Source: Bryobacterales bacterium | GTDB taxonomy: Bacteria; Acidobacteriota; Terriglobia; Bryobacterales; Bryobacteraceae | DNA length: 64,000 bases | Assembly: GCA_020846745.1 (NCBI GenBank) | Contig: JADLDI010000008.1 | Location: 124,001-188,000 of the forward strand | Reading direction: 5' to 3' | Part shown: positions 52,952 through 61,592 of the stretch, piece by piece | How positions within the stretch are numbered: position 1 is the stretch's first letter | Layout: every line of letters starts with the position of its first letter | Notes under the pieces: generated by a model | What the model saw: the letters and a program-made list of their open reading frames with translations, nothing else | Databases searched by the model: none | Told to the model about the DNA's origin: nothing | Program-made: the position numbers and the translations under genes

Positions 52952-55900
52952 TCAGCGCGTCTCCACGGGGGTTAAGCGCTGGGACTCAAGAATGTCGTCC
53001 GCCTGCTTGCGCGCGCGGGCGATATTCGTTTCTTTAATCCGTTCGTAGCCGCGGATCAGATCTGGTGTTTCGCACAACTGGCGGGCGGTGCGAATATCCG
53101 GAATCTTGATGGCGGTTTCGACAAGATTCCTGTACCAGGCAACGAGTTCTCGCTCCAACTTGCGGTGTTTGGTGTAGCCGAACAGGTCGAGAGCAGAGAA
53201 GCGAACGGTCTTCAGTGAGGCCAGCAGTTTCAACAGCCATTGCCGGCGGCCGGGAATGGTGATCTTGCGCTTCCAGCCGAGCCTTCGCAACAAGGGTGGA
53301 TGGAGAAGGAACGAATAGGACTCGACGGCTTCCCACTCATCATCAAGCTTCTGTTTGAACTCATGTGAGGTGAGCAGGCGAGCAACTTCGTACTCGTCTT
53401 TGACCCGCATGAGGCGGAACAGGTGGAGTGCAACGGTAGCGGCGAGTTCGGGGCGTTGCTGGCGCACGTACTCGACGAAATCGCTGTGCCGGCGGGCGTA
53501 AGCCGCGTCCTGGTAGGCCGTGAGGGCCGCGGTATAGTCAATCGGTTCGTGCTGTTTGGCCGGCGGGGCCGCAACGGGGTGCAGGTAGTGGTAACGGCCG
53601 ACGCCGAAGGCCGTCAGGTTGCGGTCGACATCGACGCCATTGAGGCGGATGGCTTCTTCAATGGAAGACAGGGAAATGGGCACGAGGCCGGCCTGCCAAG
53701 CGGCGCCGAGAACGATCATGTTCGACATCATGTGCGTGCCGAACAGGCGTTCGGAAAGACTGGTCGCGTCAAGATAAACGTTGTAGCCGCGCCGTGTGTG
53801 GCGGTCGACGCGGGCGATCTGATGGGCTTCGTCGCCGAGGGGCAGGCGCTTGCGAATCGATTCCGCGGTGGGCACGAGCCGCGTGTTGAGCACGGCGGCG
53901 GTCCGGTCTTCACTGGCGCACTTGAGGTTGTCGGGGTTCAAGACGCCGAGCAGGTCAAAGCCAAGAATCAGGTCGGCATTACCGGCGTTGATGCGTGCCG
54001 AGGCGGCGAGCGGCTGTCTGCTCAGCACCAGGTGTGAGACGACAGCGCCGCCTTTTTGGGCGAGTCCGGTCTGATCGAGGGAAATGACGGAAAGACCGTC
54101 GTTAGTAGCGGCGGTGGCAAGAATGGCGTTGATGGTGACGACGCCAGTGCCACCGATTCCGGGAGCGAGAAGGCGATAGCCGTGGCTGACATCAACGGAA
54201 TGCTGCGGGGCGGGGATGCCGGTGAGGTCGGGCAGTGCTTCTCCCGCGGCTTTCTTCAGGCCACTGCCTTTCTTGATCTCGACTGAGACGAATGAGGGAC
54301 AATCGCCAAGGGCGCAGGTGTAATCCTTGTTACAAGAGGACTGGTGGATCTGCATCTTTTCGCCCTGCGCGGTGTTGACGCGTTGGAGGCTCATGCAATT
54401 TGACTCGGTGAGGCAGTCGCCGCAGCCTTCGCAGACTTCCTCATGGATCACCATGCGCTGGGTCGGCTCTTCATATTTGCCGCGCGAGCGAAGGCGGCGC
54501 TTTTCGGCGGCGCACTCCTGGTCGTAGATCAGCACCGATACACCGGGTGTCTTTTCTAACTCGGCCAGGGTTTCTACTAACTCGATGCGATCGCGAACGA
54601 CGCTGTTGCGGCTGAGGGCGCCCGGGTCAGGGTAGCGAGTCACGTCCTCAGTCAGGATGATAATCTTCCGGACTCCCTCGGCTTCCAGTTTTCGAGTTAG
54701 TTGTGGGATTGGCAGCGCGCCGACGGCATCTTGTCCACCGGTCATGGCGACATGGCCGTTGTAGAGGATCTTATATGTAATGTTGACGCCGGCCGAGACG
54801 GCGGCCTGGATGGCCAATTGGCCCGAGTGGAAGTAAGTGCCGTCGCCAATGTTCTGGAAGATATGAGCGCGGTCGACGAAAGGCGCCATGCCGAACCACG
54901 GCGCGCCTTCGCCGCCCATTTGCGTGGCGAAGGAGTAGCCGCGGCCGGCATCTTCCATCAGAAATCCCATTCCGTGGCAGCCGATGCCGCCCCCAGCCAC
55001 CTGTCCGGGTAGCACCAGCGTACTGCGGTTATGCGGGCAGCCGGAACAGTAATTAGGCGTGCGGACGACCGTGAGTTCCTTCGGGCGGCGATGAATCTGG
55101 TCGAGCCATTCGGAGCGGGCCTGGAATTCCGGCACGTCGGGGAAGGCGTGCGTGAGGGCACGCATGATGAGGTCGGGGTCGAGTTCAGAGGTCGGGCGGA
55201 GCAGCGTTTCGCCGTGCTCATCCTGCTTGCCGAAAATGCGCGGACGGTGATCGCGGTTGTAGAGCGCTTCTCGCAACTGGAGTTCGAGGAAACTGCGTTT
55301 CTCTTCAACAACGAAGATACGGTCGAGCCCCGAGGCAAACTGGTCGACAAAGCCGGGCTCGAGCGGGTACGTCATGCCGAACTTCGCAATGCGAATGCCC
55401 AGGCGCTCGAGGTCACGCCCGGCGATGCCCGCGTCCGAGAGCGCCTGCATCAGATCGTAGTAATACTTGCCGGCCGTGGCGATGCCCACGCGGGCGCCTG
55501 ATCCGGCGCCATGCCAGCGGTTGATCGGGTTGAGCTTCGCGAACTCGAGCACCGCGGGGATGCGCCGGACGTTCGTTTCGTATTCCAGGTTTAAGGCGAT
55601 GCCGGGCACCAGCCGCGGGTCTGTGTGCTTCGAGTAGCCGTCGGGTATATGGAAACGGTGCTTGTCGAGGTCGATCGTGGCGGTGCCGCCTCCGTCACAG
55701 GTTTGCGTGAGCAACTTGAGGCTGCACCAGGCGCCCGAGAATCGGGATAGCGCGATTGCGTACAGGCCGTAATCGAGGATCTCTTGCGTGTTGCCCGGAA
55801 ACAGGATCGGGATGTTGACGTTATAGAGCGAGAGGTCGCTTTGGTGGGGGATCGAAGAGGACTTGCACGGGTGGTCGTCCCCGGCCAGGACGAGAGCGGC

Positions 55901-56308
55901 GGACAATCCGGGCGACCCGCACAGGTTGGCGTGGCGCAACACGTCGCCGGAGCGGTCCACACCCGGACCCTTTCCGTACCAGATGCCGACAACACCGTCG
56001 ACCTTTGTAGGTGCGCGGTCGCCCAAGGTGGCGAAGATCTGCGAACCGAACACGGCGGTGGCGGCGATGTCTTCGTTAATCGCCGGTTGGAAGTGGATAT
56101 TGTGCGCGGCGAAGTGTTTGCGCGCGCGGGCGAGAGCAAAGTCGTAGCCGCCGAGCGGCGAACCTTCGTAACCCGTGATATAACAACCAGTTCGCAAGCC
56201 GTTGCGCGCGTCCAGGCGCATTTGGTCGAGCGGCAGGCGGACCAGGGCCTGGATGCCGGTCAGGTAGACGGCGCCGCGGTCGAGGGTGTATTTGTCGTCG
56301 AGAGTCAA
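52952..56308 (-). CDS. Indolepyruvate:ferredoxin oxidoreductase, fused alpha/beta type
   Basis: 1118 residues, TTG start at 56308. N-terminal and central thiamine-diphosphate domains (RTGCYITGYEGSPLGGYD, IGCHGMGFLMEDAGRGYS), ferredoxin-like clusters in CEGCGDCLTESNC and CNKDYTCALGDC, and a C-terminal gamma-type domain (GIGGTGVVTINAILA). It oxidatively decarboxylates aryl pyruvates to aryl-acetyl-CoA with reduced ferredoxin. The fused large form is typical of aerobic proteobacteria and acidobacteria. Monocistronic. Confidence 0.93.
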   Translation of the reverse strand: MTLDDKYTLDRGAVYLTGIQALVRLPLDQMRLDARNGLRTGCYITGYEGSPLGGYDFALARARKHFAAHNIHFQPAINEDIAATAVFGSQIFATLGDRAPTKVDGVVGIWYGKGPGVDRSGDVLRHANLCGSPGLSAALVLAGDDHPCKSSSIPHQSDLSLYNVNIPILFPGNTQEILDYGLYAIALSRFSGAWCSLKLLTQTCDGGGTATIDLDKHRFHIPDGYSKHTDPRLVPGIALNLEYETNVRRIPAVLEFAKLNPINRWHGAGSGARVGIATAGKYYYDLMQALSDAGIAGRDLERLGIRIAKFGMTYPLEPGFVDQFASGLDRIFVVEEKRSFLELQLREALYNRDHRPRIFGKQDEHGETLLRPTSELDPDLIMRALTHAFPDVPEFQARSEWLDQIHRRPKELTVVRTPNYCSGCPHNRSTLVLPGQVAGGGIGCHGMGFLMEDAGRGYSFATQMGGEGAPWFGMAPFVDRAHIFQNIGDGTYFHSGQLAIQAAVSAGVNITYKILYNGHVAMTGGQDAVGALPIPQLTRKLEAEGVRKIIILTEDVTRYPDPGALSRNSVVRDRIELVETLAELEKTPGVSVLIYDQECAAEKRRLRSRGKYEEPTQRMVIHEEVCEGCGDCLTESNCMSLQRVNTAQGEKMQIHQSSCNKDYTCALGDCPSFVSVEIKKGSGLKKAAGEALPDLTGIPAPQHSVDVSHGYRLLAPGIGGTGVVTINAILATAATNDGLSVISLDQTGLAQKGGAVVSHLVLSRQPLAASARINAGNADLILGFDLLGVLNPDNLKCASEDRTAAVLNTRLVPTAESIRKRLPLGDEAHQIARVDRHTRRGYNVYLDATSLSERLFGTHMMSNMIVLGAAWQAGLVPISLSSIEEAIRLNGVDVDRNLTAFGVGRYHYLHPVAAPPAKQHEPIDYTAALTAYQDAAYARRHSDFVEYVRQQRPELAATVALHLFRLMRVKDEYEVARLLTSHEFKQKLDDEWEAVESYSFLLHPPLLRRLGWKRKITIPGRRQWLLKLLASLKTVRFSALDLFGYTKHRKLERELVAWYRNLVETAIKIPDIRTARQLCETPDLIRGYERIKETNIARARKQADDILESQRLTPVETR

Positions 56309-56358
56309 AGCGGGCTGTTCTTTATCCTAATGCTACTCCGCTTTTCACAACGAAGGCG

Positions 56359-56386
56359 TTGACGGGCGGAGCGTGAAATGTATAAT
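56359..56386 (+). promoter_or_regulatory. Promoter of the Rrf2-cysK operon
   Basis: -35 TTGACG (56359-56364), 16-nt spacer, perfect -10 TATAAT (56381-56386). The best sigma-70-like promoter in the window. An inverted repeat (56384-56408) overlaps the -10. Confidence 0.75.
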
Positions 56387-56408
56387 CTCTAGTAGGGTTT
56401 AGGAGATT
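56384..56408. promoter_or_regulatory. Inverted repeat overlapping the -10, candidate Rrf2 operator
   Basis: AATCTC (56384-56389) and GAGATT (56403-56408) flank a 13-nt centre TAGTAGGGTTTAG. It overlaps the -10 and the ribosome site AGGAG. The position fits autorepression by the Rrf2 protein encoded 10 bp downstream. Confidence 0.55.
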
Positions 56409-56417
56409 GCCGATCCG

Positions 56418-56852
56418 GTGAGTGCTCTGAACATTTCAGTCAAGGGCGAATACGCGCTTTTGGCGCTGCTCGACCTGTCTTTGCAGCGGCCGGGAGAACC
56501 GGTAAAGATCGCCGCCATCGCGAGGCGGCAGAAGATTCCACAGAAGTTTTTGGAACTGATTCTGGCGAGTTTGAAACAGGGCGGATTCGTGGAATCGCGC
56601 CGCGGCGCCGAAGGTGGGTATCTGCTGGCGCGGCCGCCGGAAGCCATCGCATTAGGCGAGGTGCTGCGCCATATTGAAGGTGGGCGGGCTAACCGGACGA
56701 CGGCGCGCCGGAAGTCCGATTCACCGTTCAGCGATATCTGGCGCGACGTTGAGAATTCGATTTCTGCTGTATTGGATCACCGCACGTTTGCCGAGGTGGC
56801 TCGCGCGTGGAGCGACCGGCAGACCAAGTATGTACCGAACTGGGATATCTAA
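56418..56852 (+). CDS. Rrf2-family transcriptional regulator (CymR-like)
   Basis: 144 residues, GTG start preceded by AGGAG. N-terminal winged helix (EYALLALLDLSLQRPGEPVKIAAIA) with the Rrf2 recognition segment IPQKFLELILASLK and the wing RGAEGGYLLARPP. The protein contains no cysteine at all, so it cannot hold the Fe-S cluster of IscR or NsrR. In this it resembles CymR, the cysteine regulator of Firmicutes that acts with CysK. cysK follows 21 nt later, supporting a role in sulfur or cysteine regulation. Confidence 0.88.
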   Translation: MSALNISVKGEYALLALLDLSLQRPGEPVKIAAIARRQKIPQKFLELILASLKQGGFVESRRGAEGGYLLARPPEAIALGEVLRHIEGGRANRTTARRKSDSPFSDIWRDVENSISAVLDHRTFAEVARAWSDRQTKYVPNWDI

Positions 56853-56873
56853 GCGACTTTTGGAGGTTATGTA

Positions 56874-57830
56874 GTGGTATTCAACGACAATTCTTTGAGT
56901 ATCGGCCGCACTCCGCTGGTGCGGCTGAATCGCGTCACGAAGGGACTGGGCGCGACGGTATTGGCAAAAATAGAAGGCCGGAATCCGGCGTATTCGGTGA
57001 AGTGCCGCATTGGCGCTGCGATGATATGGGACGCCGAAAAGCGCGGCATTCTAAAGCCGGGGAAGGAACTGATTGAGCCGACGAGCGGAAACACCGGCAT
57101 CGCGCTGGCGTTTGTGGCGGCGGCGCGCGGATATCCGATCACTCTGACGATGCCGGAGACGATGTCGTTGGAACGGCGGAAGGTGCTGAAGGCGTTGGGT
57201 GCGCGCCTGGTCCTCACGGAAGGATCGCTGGGGATGAAGGGCGCCATCCAGAATGCGGAGCAGACTGCCGCTTCCGATCCGGAACGCTATGTTCTGCTGC
57301 AACAGTTCAAAAACCCGGCGAATCCGGAGATCCATTATCAGACCACCGGTCCGGAGATTTGGGATGACACCGAGGGGCAGATGGACGTGCTGGTGTCGGG
57401 CATTGGCACCGGCGGCACCATCACGGGGGTTTCCCGATTCTTTAAGGAAGCGAAGGGCAAGAAGATAATTTCCGTGGGTGTGGAACCGACGGCGAGTCCC
57501 GTCCTGACCCAGTATTTGAGCGGTCAACCGATGAAACCCGGTCCTCACAAGATCCAGGGACTCGGGGCGGGCTTTATCCCGGACACGCTCGACATGAAAA
57601 TGGTCGACCGCGTAGAAACCGTCACCAACGAAGAATCGCTCGACATGGCCCGCCGGTTGTCCCGGGAAGAGGGAATTTTGAGCGGAATCTCATGCGGCGC
57701 CGCCGCCAGCGCGGCGTTGCGGATTGCGGCCGAGCCGGAAATGAAAGGAAAAACAATCGTGGTTGTCTTACCCGATTCGGCAGAACGCTATCTGAGTTCC
57801 GTGCTGTTTGAAGGGATGTTTAACGACTAA
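56874..57830 (+). CDS. cysK: Cysteine synthase A (O-acetylserine sulfhydrylase)
   Basis: 318 residues, GTG start with TTTTGGAGG upstream. PLP lysine in [11 protein letters not shown], substrate loop [21 protein letters not shown] and phosphate cup [14 protein letters not shown]; close match to the E. coli CysK pattern. Makes cysteine from O-acetylserine and sulfide. Co-transcribed with a cysteine-free Rrf2 regulator. Followed by a long-loop hairpin (57852-57893) without a T-run. Confidence 0.95.
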   Translation: MVFNDNSLSIGRTPLVRLNRVTKGLGATVLAKIEGRNPAYSVKCRIGAAMIWDAEKRGILKPGKELIEPTSGNTGIALAFVAAARGYPITLTMPETMSLERRKVLKALGARLVLTEGSLGMKGAIQNAEQTAASDPERYVLLQQFKNPANPEIHYQTTGPEIWDDTEGQMDVLVSGIGTGGTITGVSRFFKEAKGKKIISVGVEPTASPVLTQYLSGQPMKPGPHKIQGLGAGFIPDTLDMKMVDRVETVTNEESLDMARRLSREEGILSGISCGAAASAALRIAAEPEMKGKTIVVVLPDSAERYLSSVLFEGMFND

Positions 57831-57851
57831 TTAGTTGGAGATTGTTGGAGT

Positions 57852-57893
57852 AGCGGGCGCCAGATTGGGTGATGAGGGGTGAGGGCGCCCGCT
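57852..57893. other. Inverted repeat in the cysK convergent gap
   Basis: AGCGGGCGCC and GGCGCCCGCT (10 bp) enclose 22 nt. No T-run follows, so it is not a classic intrinsic terminator, but it may stop transcription from both convergent genes. Confidence 0.4.
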
Positions 57894-57955
57894 GTCGTAA
57901 CGGGGATACTGTTAAAACGATGTGGGCGATGCGGAAGTTACCACATTGACGTTTT

Positions 57956-59836
57956 TTAACGAAGATCTGCCCAACTTTCGTTAAACAGCCCCGCCGCCAC
58001 CAATTCGTTCGCCTGATTGAATACTCCCCAATCCCCCACGCGCGGGTAGAGTAGCGCATTGGTCCCCTTGAACTCCGCTTCGCCAAACGTGTGGCCGGAG
58101 TTCAGGACCACGTAACGGTTTGGGTTGAGCGGGTTGGGGCAAATCAGCACGAGCAGATGACTGCCGGATTTGTAGGTTTGCCCACCGATTGTGAACGTCC
58201 CGCCCGACCAACGGACCGGAAGCTTCGACGAAATTTGTCCGATCAGCTTGTTACTGCCGGGATCGCCGAACAGGATCAGGTTGTGGTCCCTTAGAAGGGC
58301 GGGAGTCACTGCGCGGTCCTCTGCCTCGCGCGGATCGGCGCGCATCCACTTGGCGTAGTCTTTGCGGAACCGATCGAGCCGTGTGGCGATCGCGCCGGCG
58401 AGTTGCGGGAATTTTGGGGCGCCGGTGGGGGTGACAATCATGAATGAATCCATGAAGGCGTCGTCCACTGGACCCTGCAGGCCGTGTACCTTTCGAACGG
58501 ATTGCGGAGCGGCTCCGTTGCCGGCAGTCCACTGGCCGTTCCGCTTCGCGTACACACCCGAAGGCGACGAGACCAGTTGCCCGTCGAGGGTCACCTTCTT
58601 GGGCGAGCCATCCAACCGGAGTTGGGCGACGTTCCTGGTCGTGAGTTCGACCCCAGCAGTGGACCGCTTACCAAACACCTCAGCGCGTTCATAGTGACGG
58701 TCAAGCGCGTCGATCGTTAGCCAAGCGCAGCGGTTGTAGCGCGTGGTGTAGGTAACGAACTGAATATCGTCGGGCGTGCGGCGCGGCAATTGCGAATCGA
58801 GAAAGGCATCGGACTCTTTCTTACTTTCCGGGTGGAAGCGATGTTCCGTCTTAGGGCCGACAAGAAACCGGGCGCGGAGGCTCGCGAGGTCGATCCCCTC
58901 ACGCTGAAGCTGCTGCTGGACATTCACAGAGGCGCGTAGCTGCGGGTCGAGTTCGCCGCCATAACCGACCGTAGGCACGTTGAAAACATTTCGGGCATAG
59001 TCGACGGCGTCGTAGATGTGAAGCATCGACCGGACCTCGGGACGCAGGTCGCGCTGTTTCGCGTACTCGATGGTTTCGTTAAATCCAGCGCCGGCTTCGA
59101 TACCGGCCCAGTCGGACGGGTAATGCAGGCCGATGTGCCAGGCGCCGGCGCCACCCATCGAAAACCCGCGCAGCACAATCCGGTTGGGGTCGATGCGGTA
59201 GTTCCTGCGGACGGCGGCCAGCGCCTCAAACACATCGGCTTCGCCCGCCCAGCGGTAGGCGTTGTTGGTGCGGCCGAAGACGTGGAGTTCGATGCGGTCG
59301 CTGTACGGGTCGGGCGACTTGGGCGCTTCGTGCGTGGCGATAAAGCCGGCTTCGCTCAGGGTGGCATTGCGGCCATGGAGGACAAGGTCGAGCCGGATTG
59401 GCCGCGAAGCGTCATAAGAAGCAGGAACCACGACGGCGTACGGTTGCAGGCTGCCGTCCACGCGGGAAACATAGGCACGCGCGACATGGCCGCGGGCGGT
59501 GGTCCAGGGGGCTTGGCCGCTGGAGAGCGCTTGCGCCCGGGCCAGGCCGCGGTCAAGCACGAACTGCGCATGGCCGAGATAGTTGCGGTTGTAGATCTCT
59601 TCGGGGTAGCGAAGCGCCCACGCGAGCGCCTTCTGGTACATTTCGACGTCGGCCAACAGTGCCGGGTCATGCTTCGACTGGCGGATGATGGCAATGCGTG
59701 CGCTCAGATCGGCGAGTCCGCTTTCGAGTTGGGGTTTCTCTTGAGCCGTCAGCATGTAAGGCGGCGGAGTTGGGCGCGCCTGATACTGCGCCCAGAGACA
59801 ACCCGCCACCATCCCAGCAAGAACGAAAACTCGCAT
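57956..59836 (-). CDS. Secreted alpha/beta hydrolase (peptidase S9-like/PHB-depolymerase-like)
   Basis: 626 residues with signal peptide (1-16, LWAQ). About 120 residues of helical prefix, then an alpha/beta hydrolase with LVLHGRN, elbow GFSMGGAGAWHIGLHYP, and a late GPKTEHRF histidine motif. The last third is beta-rich with no named domain. In this lineage such proteins are annotated prolyl oligopeptidase-family or dienelactone-type hydrolases. Substrate unknown. Confidence 0.8.
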   Translation of the reverse strand: MRVFVLAGMVAGCLWAQYQARPTPPPYMLTAQEKPQLESGLADLSARIAIIRQSKHDPALLADVEMYQKALAWALRYPEEIYNRNYLGHAQFVLDRGLARAQALSSGQAPWTTARGHVARAYVSRVDGSLQPYAVVVPASYDASRPIRLDLVLHGRNATLSEAGFIATHEAPKSPDPYSDRIELHVFGRTNNAYRWAGEADVFEALAAVRRNYRIDPNRIVLRGFSMGGAGAWHIGLHYPSDWAGIEAGAGFNETIEYAKQRDLRPEVRSMLHIYDAVDYARNVFNVPTVGYGGELDPQLRASVNVQQQLQREGIDLASLRARFLVGPKTEHRFHPESKKESDAFLDSQLPRRTPDDIQFVTYTTRYNRCAWLTIDALDRHYERAEVFGKRSTAGVELTTRNVAQLRLDGSPKKVTLDGQLVSSPSGVYAKRNGQWTAGNGAAPQSVRKVHGLQGPVDDAFMDSFMIVTPTGAPKFPQLAGAIATRLDRFRKDYAKWMRADPREAEDRAVTPALLRDHNLILFGDPGSNKLIGQISSKLPVRWSGGTFTIGGQTYKSGSHLLVLICPNPLNPNRYVVLNSGHTFGEAEFKGTNALLYPRVGDWGVFNQANELVAAGLFNESWADLR

Positions 59837-59864
59837 GATTGATAGAGTCGCACAAATCGTGGGC

Positions 59865-59870
59865 TATACT
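59865..59870 (+). promoter_or_regulatory. Candidate -10 of tRNA-Glu
   Basis: TATACT (5 of 6) lies 9 nt upstream of the tRNA 5' end. TTGATA at 59839-59844 is 20 nt further up, a long spacer, so the -35 is uncertain. Confidence 0.45.
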
Positions 59871-59879
59871 GATGAATAC

Positions 59880-59954
59880 GGCGCTATCGTCTAAGGGTTA
59901 GGACGGAGCCCTCTCAAGGCTCAAATAGGGGTTCGAATCCCCTTAGCGCTACCA
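59880..59954 (+). tRNA. tRNA-Glu (anticodon CTC), CCA encoded
   Basis: Acceptor stem GGCGCTA pairs with TAGCGCT (59944-59950; first pair is G-U), then A and CCA. Anticodon stem GAGCC/GGCTC encloses CTCTCAA, giving CTC at 59913-59915. T arm GGGGTTCGAATCCCC is canonical. The length of 75 includes the CCA. Not in a tRNA cluster. Confidence 0.97.
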
Positions 59955-60057
59955 CCTGACATCCTCTAACCTTCATTCAATTCCTCGATCATTCCTTCGA
60001 GCTTCCTCGCGGTACGTTGATTCACCCAACCGATCAGCACAAAGGCCGCGGCGGCAA
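59955..60057 (-). pseudogene. 3' remnant of a membrane-protein gene fused to the sigma-factor remnant
   Basis: Minus-strand frame ...YGVVAAAAFVLIGWVNQ then RTARKLEGMIEELNEG and a stop (TAG at 59966-59968). One TM helix and an amphipathic tail resemble the small membrane protein encoded after ECF sigma factors in this lineage. No start codon in frame; it directly continues the decayed sigma gene at 60058-60255, as expected after a deletion. Confidence 0.55.
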
Positions 60058-60255
60058 CTACGCCATACGTAGCGAACACAACGCAACGAAGCCCGCGAAG
60101 CTACGCCAAAGCGCGAGGTGGATTTCCTGCAACAGATCGCGCCGCTTGTCTGGATCGGCTTCATATCCACGGGCCAGACGTGCGAGTGCGGCGCCATACT
60201 CCGCGGCGGCTTGCTCGTAAAGGTCGTCTTGGCCGCTCACATTTGAGGTAGTCAT
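60058..60255 (-). pseudogene. Truncated ECF sigma factor (region 2 only)
   Basis: 66 codons from ATG 60255. EQAAAEYGAALARLARGYEA, DPDKRRDLLQEIHLALWRSF and AGFxxxCSLR match the sigma-2.1/2.2 region of acidobacterial ECF sigma factors. After CSLR, where TWVYRVAHN would follow, the frame reads MA and stops. Region 4 and the rest of region 2 are gone; the next codons, in another frame, belong to the tail of a membrane protein. This is an internal deletion of an ECF operon. Confidence 0.75.
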
Positions 60256-60336
60256 CGCTCGAAGGTTTTTCTTACAACACCCAATCTGCCGATGATGCCG
60301 CAAGGGATTACAATCCAACAGGGAGGGATCACCATT

Positions 60337-61581
60337 ATGAGCGTTACGAACCTGAGCCGGCGGCAATTGGTCGGACAATCGCTGGCTGTTTCAGCGGCAA
60401 GCTACTCGCGGGTGCTTGGCGCGAACGATCGCTTGCGCGTTGCGAATGTCGGCTGCGGCCGGCGCGGCCTGCTGAAGGAACTGATCCAGGTGAAGGACCG
60501 CACGAACTCCGAAGTCGCCGCCGTGTGCGATACATGGCGGCAGAAGCGTGAGAAGGCAGCCGCGGATGTTAAGGAGTTTACGGGGAACGAGCCGTTCCAG
60601 ACGGGGAATTTCGCCGAGGTGCTCGCTCGCAAGGACATTGATGCCGTAGTGATCGGAACGCCCGATCACCTGCACTGCACGATGCTGATTGAGGCCATCA
60701 AGGCCGGCAAAGACGTGTACATCGAAAAACCGCTGGCCATGAACATGCGCGAGTTGATCCGCGCATACGACATCGTGAAGAAGTCTGATCGTGTCGTGCA
60801 GGTCGGGACGCAAATGCGCAGTTATCCTAACTCGGTCGGCGCTAAGAAAGCGATCGCCGCGGGCGAGTTAGGAAAGATCCTCAAGGTAGAGCAGGTCCGC
60901 AACGGGTACAGTCCTTATTGGATGAGCTACGGCGGCGATGCATTCCAGAATCAAAAGCCGACCGAGGCTGACGTCGACTGGAAGGCATTTCTGAACGATC
61001 GCAAGCCTCGAGCCTTCGACCCGGCCCAGTATCAGGGTTGGTATGGGTACCGCGATTTCTCGCGTGGTCCGCACACCAACCTGATGGTCCACTTCATTGA
61101 CATGGTTCACTACGCGACCGCTGCCAGCATTCCGAGCCGGGTGGTGGCTATCGGCGGAACCTATCGTTGGAAGAATGGGTTCGATGTACCCGACTCGGTA
61201 GAAGTGGCGCTCGAATATCCCGAAGGCTTCCTCGTCCGCTACTGCACACTGTTCGGTAACGGCGCGGGCAACTACGCCAAGTGGTTCGGCACGCGCGGCA
61301 CGCTCGATGCGAAGAACCTGTCGCCATCCCAGAAATGGGTGATCTCAGGACAAGGCGCCGGAGACCCCGGCCGTGTAACTACCGACGTCGAGATCGCGCC
61401 TGTTGAAACTGTGCACCACATGCAGAACTTCCTCGATTGCGTCCGCACGCGCCGGCAGCCCATCGCGCCCATTGAAGCCGGATACGCGCACTCCGTCGCG
61501 GTAATCATGGCCGACGAAGCGCTGACGACAGGCCGGCGCATGGTGTACGACAGCAGCCGGCGCGAAGTACACGCAGGATAA
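60337..61581 (+). CDS. Tat-like Gfo/Idh/MocA family oxidoreductase
   Basis: 414 residues from ATG 60337, preceded by GGGAGGG. LSRRQLVGQSLAVSAAS is a twin-arginine signal. RVANVGCGRRGLLKEL (NAD site), the intact EKP motif in VYIEKPLAMN, and GPHTNLMVHFIDMVHY. Likely a sugar or inositol-type dehydrogenase acting outside the cytoplasm or in a cofactor-bound form. Operon with the DMFase-like protein 11 nt downstream. Confidence 0.85.
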   Translation: MSVTNLSRRQLVGQSLAVSAASYSRVLGANDRLRVANVGCGRRGLLKELIQVKDRTNSEVAAVCDTWRQKREKAAADVKEFTGNEPFQTGNFAEVLARKDIDAVVIGTPDHLHCTMLIEAIKAGKDVYIEKPLAMNMRELIRAYDIVKKSDRVVQVGTQMRSYPNSVGAKKAIAAGELGKILKVEQVRNGYSPYWMSYGGDAFQNQKPTEADVDWKAFLNDRKPRAFDPAQYQGWYGYRDFSRGPHTNLMVHFIDMVHYATAASIPSRVVAIGGTYRWKNGFDVPDSVEVALEYPEGFLVRYCTLFGNGAGNYAKWFGTRGTLDAKNLSPSQKWVISGQGAGDPGRVTTDVEIAPVETVHHMQNFLDCVRTRRQPIAPIEAGYAHSVAVIMADEALTTGRRMVYDSSRREVHAG

Positions 61582-61592
61582 GGAGACCGATA

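Noticed and set aside
59973..60197. 74-codon minus-strand frame over the sigma remnant
   Set aside because: Overlaps the sigma-factor frame, which matches a known domain; this one is a shadow.
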